A stretch of DNA of 13,553 bases from Actinomycetota bacterium (GTDB taxonomy: Bacteria > Zhuqueibacterota > Zhuqueibacteria > Residuimicrobiales > Krinioviventaceae). The first letter of the stretch is position 1. Each line of letters starts with the position of its first letter. Under the pieces are notes generated by a model. It searched no databases and was not told the DNA's origin. It saw only the letters and a program-made list of their open reading frames with translations. Position numbers and translations under genes: made by a program. This document shows, piece by piece, positions 7,601 through 13,553 of this stretch. The stretch covers positions 1-13,553 of the forward strand of contig JAACEJ010000024.1 of NCBI GenBank assembly GCA_011682565.1, written 5' to 3'.

Positions 7601-9793
7601 ATGAAACACAAAGTTTTTATCATGGCATGCTTTTTAGTAATTGCGGTTCTGGGTAGCGCTCTCGCTCAGGACACTCTGGTCGTTTCTTCCGGTTTGGGGA
7701 CGCTGAACGATGCAATTACGGCAAAACAGGGCAACGTGGTATACAAGTTGGAAACAGAGGGGTATTACCTCTTAAATGCGCCAATTGAAAATAATGGTTT
7801 TGATTTGGTGATCGTTGGCCCGAAATATTCGGATACCACCAAACCCGCTGTCATTCAAACGGGAACTCTGGCAGATGGATCTGTCATGAACCAAATGTTC
7901 TCTGTATTGGGTGACCTGACATTGAAAAATGTTTATATCGTAAATGCCAGTTTATCCGGCCAGATTGCAAATGGCATCCTGACTCAAAAAGCCAAATCAA
8001 AAGTTGTTTTTGACAATTGTATTGTCGATCCGATTGGAACGGGATGGTTTAGCACAACAAATGTAGACAGTTGTGATATTTTTGTCACCAATTGCAAATT
8101 GTTGCGTTCCGGCTCTACCAGCGCCATTAATGATGGCCCGATGATTAATTTGATGCCGACTTTTTATGTAGACAGCCTTTATTTTGAAAACAATACACTT
8201 GTTTCATCGGGTACCTGGTTCACCGCCGCCCATGCGAATCCGACAATTGTTAATTTCACCTGGATAAACCATAATACATTCGTCTTCCACAAAAGCCAGC
8301 TCGACTGGGTGTCCTATGAAAATCAGTATTATCTTACCAACAATCTCTTCTTCGATTTCATGACGTCACCATATCTTTACGACTGGGATCAGTATTTTGA
8401 ACCCTTTGTGGATGGCACACACCTTAACCTGATCTGGGCTGATACAATGGAAGTTGCCGGTGGAGAGCCCAAGCCGGGCGATACGGCCGGTTTAAAATTC
8501 TCTCCAACCGCCGCTTTTACCTCCATAGGGCCGGTATGCCCCAGTTGGGGAGACAGTGAAGGAAACCTGACTTTAAAGCTGTACAGATGGGATACGGATT
8601 ACGCCACAACTATTGCGGCGGCTCCGATAGCTGAACAAACTTTTGTTAATTTTGCAGATAATGCCGCCCTGTGGATGGCTTTTGATGAGCAGCCTGCAGG
8701 CGACTATTTGTGGCAACTAAGCGATGCGACACAGACGGTCGGCGTCTGGAAGTGGACGGATGCACCAGAAGAGGTGACAAGCTATTTTAATGGTCAGGAA
8801 GTTGAAGGGAAATATGCATTCAGAATTATCGATGCTTCCGGCGACCATCAGTTTACTAATGGAACCCAGTGGGCGCCGGTGCAACTATTGCCGGCAGAAA
8901 GCGGAAAACATTACGAATCCCTGCCCTCACAAAGGGTTCAATTCATCGAGTACAACCTGTTCTATACGCAGCAAATGTTTAAAGGTTTTGCGCAAATGAC
9001 TATGGATGTGGACTCGATCCCTGATGGCTATATTATGCCCCTGTTGCAGCCTTATCCCGAAGTCATCACCAGAGAGGGCCCGATGTTTGCCGATGACGCC
9101 AACTGGCCAAACTTTATCTACGGCAACACCATTGAAGATCAGGATCCACAGTGGACGGACGATAAAATCTATACAGCCGCTGATCTTTTTCATGAATGGA
9201 TTATTCCGGCAAGTTTTGTCCATTGGGGTTTGAGTCCGGCAACAAGCCCGGACCAGTGGCCAACCGATTGGTACTGGGACCTCGATGGCGATCCCGGCAA
9301 CCCGGAAGCCTGGCCGGTTTTTGATGGCTCTTATCAGAATCCGACGCTGCTCACCGGCTCTATTGAAAAACTTCCACTTGGCGATTTGAACTGGTTCCCG
9401 GAAGCAAAAGCCCTGTGGGAAGCGAATCAGGATGCGATTGCCGACCATATTAAAAGCCTGAGTACGAATAAAATCGATATTGGCACTGGCGTGGAAACAA
9501 GCGGATACCAGCCGGCGGCATACCAACTGAGTCAGAACTATCCCAATCCGTTCAACCCGGCGACAACCATTTATTACTCGCTTGAGAAGAGTGAAAATGT
9601 TAATTTAACGGTGTACAACATGCTCGGCCAAAAAGTCCGGACGATTGTAGATGAAAGAATGAATGCAGGCAATCATGCTGTCAAGTGGGATGGTAAGGAT
9701 GACCTGGGTCGACAAATGTCGAGCGGCGTTTATTTCTATATGGTTAAGTCCGGCCCATTCAGCAAAACCATGAAAATGTTGATGATGAAATAG
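7601..9793 (+). CDS. Secreted beta-helix-like protein with type IX secretion sorting domain
   Basis: The start is well supported by AAGGAG seven bases upstream and a Sec signal peptide, MKHKVFIMACFLVIAVLGSA, cleaved near ALAQ at about residue 23. Residues about 24-270 are rich in short beta-strand repeats with Asn ladders (LTLKNVYIVNA, VFDNCIV, YFENNTLV, INHNTFVF, LTNNLFFD). This suggests a right-handed parallel beta-helix, the fold of many polysaccharide lyases and pectinases. A Trp-rich middle part (about 285-430, with VGVWKWTDAPEE) may be a jelly-roll accessory domain. The C-terminus has NYPNPFNP at 646-653 and the strand pattern of a type A sorting domain (about 640-730), so it should cross the outer membrane by type IX secretion. 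I cannot name a catalytic site; lyase, polymer-binding protein or functional substitute for SusD are all open. Its place between the rhamnosidase and TonB receptor supports a surface glycan role. Confidence 0.75.
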   Translation: MKHKVFIMACFLVIAVLGSALAQDTLVVSSGLGTLNDAITAKQGNVVYKLETEGYYLLNAPIENNGFDLVIVGPKYSDTTKPAVIQTGTLADGSVMNQMFSVLGDLTLKNVYIVNASLSGQIANGILTQKAKSKVVFDNCIVDPIGTGWFSTTNVDSCDIFVTNCKLLRSGSTSAINDGPMINLMPTFYVDSLYFENNTLVSSGTWFTAAHANPTIVNFTWINHNTFVFHKSQLDWVSYENQYYLTNNLFFDFMTSPYLYDWDQYFEPFVDGTHLNLIWADTMEVAGGEPKPGDTAGLKFSPTAAFTSIGPVCPSWGDSEGNLTLKLYRWDTDYATTIAAAPIAEQTFVNFADNAALWMAFDEQPAGDYLWQLSDATQTVGVWKWTDAPEEVTSYFNGQEVEGKYAFRIIDASGDHQFTNGTQWAPVQLLPAESGKHYESLPSQRVQFIEYNLFYTQQMFKGFAQMTMDVDSIPDGYIMPLLQPYPEVITREGPMFADDANWPNFIYGNTIEDQDPQWTDDKIYTAADLFHEWIIPASFVHWGLSPATSPDQWPTDWYWDLDGDPGNPEAWPVFDGSYQNPTLLTGSIEKLPLGDLNWFPEAKALWEANQDAIADHIKSLSTNKIDIGTGVETSGYQPAAYQLSQNYPNPFNPATTIYYSLEKSENVNLTVYNMLGQKVRTIVDERMNAGNHAVKWDGKDDLGRQMSSGVYFYMVKSGPFSKTMKMLMMK

Positions 9794-9827
9794 CATTTGT
9801 TGTTCCTGTATAAGGGAGGAAACAGGA

Positions 9828-9920
9828 GTGAATGAAGGGTGCAAAGCGAATAATAGCTTTGTACCCTCTCACTTTGTTCTGGATTTGGCAAGATCGCGGC
9901 ATGATGCTCTCTTGAAGTAA
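9828..9920 (+). CDS. Possible short leader ORF(s) before the TonB receptor
   Basis: AAGGGAGGAAACAGGAG at 9812-9828 is a strong ribosome-binding sequence. Two overlapping short frames start beside it: GTG at 9828 (30 codons, stop at 9918) and ATG at 9832 (27 residues, stop at 9913-9915, beginning MKGAKRIIALYPLTLFWIW). Both pass through the hairpin at 9836-9867, so their translation would compete with folding. Neither matches a family I recognise. A leader peptide is possible, as is a chance frame behind a duplicated ribosome-binding motif. Confidence 0.25.
   Translation: MNEGCKANNSFVPSHFVLDLARSRHDALLK
9836..9867 (+). terminator. 12-bp hairpin in the gap before the TonB receptor (attenuator or weak terminator)
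   Basis: AGGGTGCAAAGC pairs with GCTTTGTACCCT over 12 positions with a single G-U wobble, around an eight-base loop. Only a broken U-rich stretch follows (CTCTCACTTTGTTCT), so it is not a classic strong terminator. It lies 43 bases after the beta-helix gene and 97 bases before the receptor. It could lower or condition read-through, or protect the 3' end of the upstream mRNA. Confidence 0.6.
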
Positions 9921-9963
9921 TAGAATCTTTGTTTAATCGGGCGAACTGTAAAGGAGGAGAACA

Positions 9964-12900
9964 ATGCTCAAAAACAGGTGTATAATAATTTTTGTTTCTT
10001 TCATGATTGTTGCTTTTGCATTGCCATGGACAAATAGTACGGCTGCTTCTTTAAAAGGAACAATAGCAGGCTACGTGAAAGATACCAAAACAGGAGAGCC
10101 TCTACCCGGGGCAAACATTCTGGTTAAGGGAACAAGCCTTGGTGCCGCTTCTAATAATGAAGGCTACTATTTTATCAAAATTCCGCCTGGAACCTACACA
10201 CTCGTTGCAAGATATATCGGCTACAAGGAAAAAAAGTTTAATGTAAACGTAAAAGCCGCACGGACTGTAAAGCAGGATTTGATGCTGGAACATGCCGCAC
10301 TTACCGGCAAAACTGTGGTGGTGACGGCGCAGGCTGAAGGTCAGATGGAGGCCATTAACCAGCAGATTTCCGCCAGAACCATAAAGAATATCGTTGCCTC
10401 GGACCGAATTCAGGAAATACCCGAGGCTAATGCCGCCGAGGCCATCGGCCGGCTGCCAGGCGTTTCTGTTTTGCGCGGCGGCGGCGAAGGCTCCGGCATC
10501 GTCATTCGCGGCTTGTCGCCAAAGTACAATGCCGTCATGGTGAACGGCGTCCTTTTGCCCTCCACAGGACGAGCTGATCGTGGAACCGGTTTAGGCGGCA
10601 TATCGCAATACATGCTGGGTGGAATAGAATTGACCAAAGTCCTGACATCGGATATGGAGGCTAATTCTCTTGGTGGAGCGATCGATCTGAAAATTAAAGA
10701 AGCGCCTGCCGGTTTCCATCTGGATGTTTTGGCACAGGGTGGGTACAATGATCAGAATAATTATTATAAAAATTACAAGTATGTGAATAGTATGAGCAAT
10801 CGATTTTTAAATGACAAACTGGGGATTATCGGGAATATTACACTGGAACGGGTGAATCGCAGCACACAGCAATTAGCAGCGAATTATCAGGTGGAAACTG
10901 CCAAGTATGAGGGGAAGGAATTCGAGGATTTATATTTCACCAGTGCAAACCTGACCGATATTACTAATATAAAAAAACGGATGGGCGTGAGCCTGGCACT
11001 CGATTACAAACTGCCGAATGGAAAATTGACCTTTTTTAATTTTTTCAACCGTTCTCTTGCGGATAATTATACCAATGTTACAAAGACTTATAACGCCGCG
11101 GGCAATACTGTAAACTATGCTATTTACAACAGTCCGCAAATAACCAGCGACATAATGACCAATGCGCTCCAAGGGGAGCACCACCTTCACTGGCTCGATA
11201 TAGATTATGGCGTTTCAAATGCTCAGACAAGTCGGCAAGAACCGGATAGTCGGATGTGGAATTTTTCGATGAACCAGGCTTTCCCTACTTATGTATCTAG
11301 CCAGGACTTCCGACTCAAAAATCCCGAAGAAATTATACCTCTTGCTAATGATGAATATACTAAAGAGAACATGAAGAATATGATTTTCGGCGGCATCTTT
11401 TTATGGCCTAAAAAAATGCAGGAGCAGAATCTATCGGGATATATGAATTTTAAGACGCCCTTCCAGTTCGGTCAAAGTGTATCGGGCAATATCGAATTTG
11501 GCGGTAAATACCGCTATAAAACCCGCTTTCAGGATGAAGATCGAAGCATGCAAGGCGTCTCTTCCAATCCGCCGATGAAACGATGGATGGTCAAAAAATG
11601 GGACTGGATCGTCAGGCAACAAACCGGCGGAGAACCGGCTATCACAGCGATTAATTTCAGGGATTACGATATTCACAATTTTTTGCAGGGGCGATACGAT
11701 TTCGGCTGGTATCCCGATATCAAAAAGCTGAACGATATTACCGATGCATGGACAGCATTGTCTGACTCGATATTGTCGCTGCCCGATTCCGTATGGCGAA
11801 GTCAGTATGGCGAAGCTGCTAAAATTGGCTATATTAAAAATTATCGGGAAAGCGTGCAGTTTGACCAGGATATTGTAGAGCGGTATTCTGCCGGTTATCT
11901 CATGGCGGAAATAAATGTGGGTACAAAACTGACGATCATGCCGGGAGTTCGCTATGAAAAAATGCGCTCGCGATATATCGGCTGGCAGGTGCAAAGAGTG
12001 GCCAATGAGCAACACGTTGTGCCGGGAAAGGACTCGACAACTTACCGTAACAACGAATACTGGTTCCCAATGATACAGACGCGATACAGTCCGACCGGTT
12101 GGTGCGACATTCGTTTTGCCCGCACCCGATCCATAACGCGCCCGGACTATCTTGCCGCGACGCCGTTTCGCTTTATCGACACCTTTAACACGACTTTTGT
12201 GAGCAAGGGCAATTACAGGCTAAAACCATCCTTGTCGACCAATTATGATCTGCATATTTCATTTTACGGCAATACGATTGGTTTGCTCACCGTTGGCGGC
12301 TATTTCAAAGAAATTGAGGAATTGATTTGGGCCAAATCGTGGAAGCGTTTGATCAGCGATCCTGTCGAGTATGGCTTTAGCGCCAGGGACACGCCGAACA
12401 TTCAATCCTGGGTGAACAATCCGCACAAAGCTTACGTCAAGGGCGCAGAGTTTGAATGGCAGACGCATTTCTGGTATTTGCCCTCTCCGTTTAAAAATGT
12501 GGTTTTCTCCGCTAATTATTCTCATATTTACTCAAGAACAGATTACCCGCGAACCATCATTCGCACGGCCCTGACCGATTCCATTAAAAGAGGCCCGATC
12601 TGGATACCCATCTATTCACCGGTGCGCATCGATACGGTTCATACGGCGCCGCTTTTACATCAGCCGGATAATATAGCGAACATTTCTATTGGTTATGATA
12701 TTCGCGGCTTCTCCGCTCGTTTGTCATGGGTGTACTATGGAAAAATATTGAACAGCAAGTCGACCCGACCCGAGCAGGATGGCTTTAAGAACAAATTTTC
12801 TCGCTGGGATTTTCAGGTGCGGCAGAAATTTCCTATAAAAGGTTTGGAACTAGTGCTGAATGGAAATAACCTCAATGATATTCAGGAAGAATCAAAATAT

Positions 12901-12975
12901 CGGGGCAGTATTTTCCCGACGCGGTTAGAGAATTATGGCTGGACGGCTGATATCGGATTGCGGTATCGTTTTTAA
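9964..12975 (+). CDS. TonB-dependent outer-membrane receptor with carboxypeptidase-regulatory-like N-terminal domain
   Basis: This is an outer-membrane active transporter, driven by TonB/ExbBD, probably for oligosaccharides released at the surface. AAAGGAGG six bases before the ATG fixes the start. Residues 1-28 are a Sec signal peptide. Residues about 32-108 form a carboxypeptidase-regulatory-like beta-sandwich (GYVKDTKTGEPLPGANILVKG). A TonB-box-like KTVVVTAQ follows at 116-123, then the plug (about 133-248, with IGRLPGVSVLRGGGEGSGIVIRG at its centre). The remainder is a beta-barrel with alternating aromatic and polar residues, ending in the canonical terminal Phe of LRYRF. The length of 1003 residues is normal. 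It is of the large single-component type and has no SusD-like partner adjacent. The preceding gap contains a hairpin, so its level may differ from that of the upstream genes. Confidence 0.93.
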   Translation: MLKNRCIIIFVSFMIVAFALPWTNSTAASLKGTIAGYVKDTKTGEPLPGANILVKGTSLGAASNNEGYYFIKIPPGTYTLVARYIGYKEKKFNVNVKAARTVKQDLMLEHAALTGKTVVVTAQAEGQMEAINQQISARTIKNIVASDRIQEIPEANAAEAIGRLPGVSVLRGGGEGSGIVIRGLSPKYNAVMVNGVLLPSTGRADRGTGLGGISQYMLGGIELTKVLTSDMEANSLGGAIDLKIKEAPAGFHLDVLAQGGYNDQNNYYKNYKYVNSMSNRFLNDKLGIIGNITLERVNRSTQQLAANYQVETAKYEGKEFEDLYFTSANLTDITNIKKRMGVSLALDYKLPNGKLTFFNFFNRSLADNYTNVTKTYNAAGNTVNYAIYNSPQITSDIMTNALQGEHHLHWLDIDYGVSNAQTSRQEPDSRMWNFSMNQAFPTYVSSQDFRLKNPEEIIPLANDEYTKENMKNMIFGGIFLWPKKMQEQNLSGYMNFKTPFQFGQSVSGNIEFGGKYRYKTRFQDEDRSMQGVSSNPPMKRWMVKKWDWIVRQQTGGEPAITAINFRDYDIHNFLQGRYDFGWYPDIKKLNDITDAWTALSDSILSLPDSVWRSQYGEAAKIGYIKNYRESVQFDQDIVERYSAGYLMAEINVGTKLTIMPGVRYEKMRSRYIGWQVQRVANEQHVVPGKDSTTYRNNEYWFPMIQTRYSPTGWCDIRFARTRSITRPDYLAATPFRFIDTFNTTFVSKGNYRLKPSLSTNYDLHISFYGNTIGLLTVGGYFKEIEELIWAKSWKRLISDPVEYGFSARDTPNIQSWVNNPHKAYVKGAEFEWQTHFWYLPSPFKNVVFSANYSHIYSRTDYPRTIIRTALTDSIKRGPIWIPIYSPVRIDTVHTAPLLHQPDNIANISIGYDIRGFSARLSWVYYGKILNSKSTRPEQDGFKNKFSRWDFQVRQKFPIKGLELVLNGNNLNDIQEESKYRGSIFPTRLENYGWTADIGLRYRF

Positions 12976-13082
12976 AGACTGGGATGATCTGATTTCGCAA
13001 GGTTAAATCGCATTAAATCAACAGAATCCTTAATGTAAAAATAGATACTGTAAATGTTTCATTACAAAATGGAAGCAGAAAT

Positions 13083-13553
13083 ATGCCACAAAAACGAAGT
13101 TTAACCGAACGACTGGATGCTCTTTATGAATTTGACCGTGCTCCTGTAACCCACGATCGGTTGGATGGCCCCGGCAACTTTATCGGACTGTATGCAGGAG
13201 AGCACGTGGCAGGTACGGAGTTTATTATTGCTCCTTTATTTGTGGCTCATGGCATTTCTGCATCGGATTTATTTCTCGGATTATTGATTGGGAACTTGCT
13301 GGCTGTATTAAGCTGGGGATTCCTGACGGGGCCTGTGGCCACAAAGACACGGCTGAATCTTTACTGGCACTTGCGAAAGATCGTTGGACCTTATGTTTAT
13401 TTACAATATTATGAATGCCCTGATGTTTGCCTTTCTGGCCGGTGCCATGATTTCTGTGGCAGCCACCGCGGTCGGCCTTCCACTCCACATGGCTATGCCC
13501 GGCTTGAAGGATGTTTATCCCAACAGCGTAGGCTGGGTGTTGGTGGTGTTTGT
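13083..13553 (+). CDS. NCS1-like (purine/cytosine permease-type) transporter, frameshifted and cut by window end
   Basis: The gene begins at ATG 13083 with a weak GGAAG ten bases upstream. Residues 1-105 read as a cytoplasmic N-terminus followed by membrane segments, including DGPGNFIGLYAGEHVAGTEF, FIIAPLFVAHG and GLLIGNLLAVLSWGFL. At about 13396-13400 the sensible frame switches by one position. From 13399 the +1 frame reads IYNIMNALMFAFLAGAM, then ISVAATAVGLPLH, up to VGWVLVVF at the edge. The original frame stays open but turns into Cys/Arg-rich sequence unlike a membrane protein. One extra base or two missing bases would explain this, for example loss of two bases in a codon between Val105 and Ile. 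Either the gene is inactivated or the assembly has an indel error. Substrate unknown; the family assignment is from overall pattern and moderately sure. It may take up a small product in the inner membrane. Confidence 0.6.
   Translation, partial: MPQKRSLTERLDALYEFDRAPVTHDRLDGPGNFIGLYAGEHVAGTEFIIAPLFVAHGISASDLFLGLLIGNLLAVLSWGFLTGPVATKTRLNLYWHLRKIVGPYVYLQYYECPDVCLSGRCHDFCGSHRGRPSTPHGYARLEGCLSQQRRLGVGGVC

Noticed and set aside
11431..12015. 194-codon minus-strand frame inside the TonB receptor, and similar ones at 8927-9526 and 6022-6534
   Set aside because: They are antisense shadows of well-supported genes and have no recognisable protein features.
12976..13082. Gap between TonB receptor and permease
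   Set aside because: I looked for a terminator and found only a five-pair GATTT/AAATC stem with no T-tract, which is not reportable.
1..13553. CRISPR arrays, tRNA or rRNA genes, insertion sequences
   Set aside because: No short regularly spaced repeats, no cloverleaf pattern, and no transposase or integrase frame seen. The only long repeat is the coding module at 1-1216.

Overview
The window looks like a polysaccharide-utilisation-type locus from a Gram-negative member of the FCB superphylum. The signs are a hybrid two-component sensor of Bacteroidota type, a carboxypeptidase-regulatory-domain TonB-dependent receptor, and a secreted protein with the C-terminal sorting domain of type IX secretion, containing NYPNPFNP. 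The flavour of the proteins (sorting domain, no SusD, Y_Y_Y sensor) suggests Calditrichota/KSB1-like bacteria more than classical Bacteroides. That lineage is an inference, because no rRNA or marker gene is present.

Layout. Positions 1-1231 hold one uninterrupted minus-strand reading frame that leaves the window at its left edge. It encodes a Cys-containing extracellular protein built from a 316-residue (948-base) tandem module with LamG/jelly-roll character. At about 1226-1240 it meets head-to-head a plus-strand gene for a 1374-residue hybrid two-component sensor (1241-5365). Both genes appear to have lost their 5' ends at this one point, so it is a rearrangement breakpoint or an assembly misjoin. 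A 251-base AT-rich regulatory gap follows. It contains a 70-base-spaced direct repeat and a possible weak terminator. Next come a GH78-like alpha-L-rhamnosidase lipoprotein (5617-7428), a secreted beta-helix-like protein with a type IX sorting domain (7601-9793), a TonB-dependent receptor (9964-12975), and the first part of an NCS1-like permease (13083-end). The permease reading frame is broken near 13396-13400.

How the genes may work together. The sensor would detect a breakdown product of a rhamnose-containing glycan with its periplasmic propellers and switch on the downstream genes through its AraC-type DNA-binding domain. The beta-helix protein would bind or cut the polymer at the cell surface, and the TonB receptor would import fragments. 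The lipoprotein rhamnosidase would trim rhamnose, and the permease might carry a small product across the inner membrane. No SusD-like gene lies beside the receptor. Rhamnogalacturonan or ulvan-like glycans are possible substrates, but only rhamnose is directly suggested.

Non-coding leaders are unusual. The gap before the beta-helix gene carries two near-perfect complements of the 16S rRNA 3' end, with no proper gene behind either. The gap before the TonB receptor carries a 12-bp hairpin overlapping a short, well-placed ORF. No tRNA, rRNA, CRISPR array, IS element or transposase was seen.
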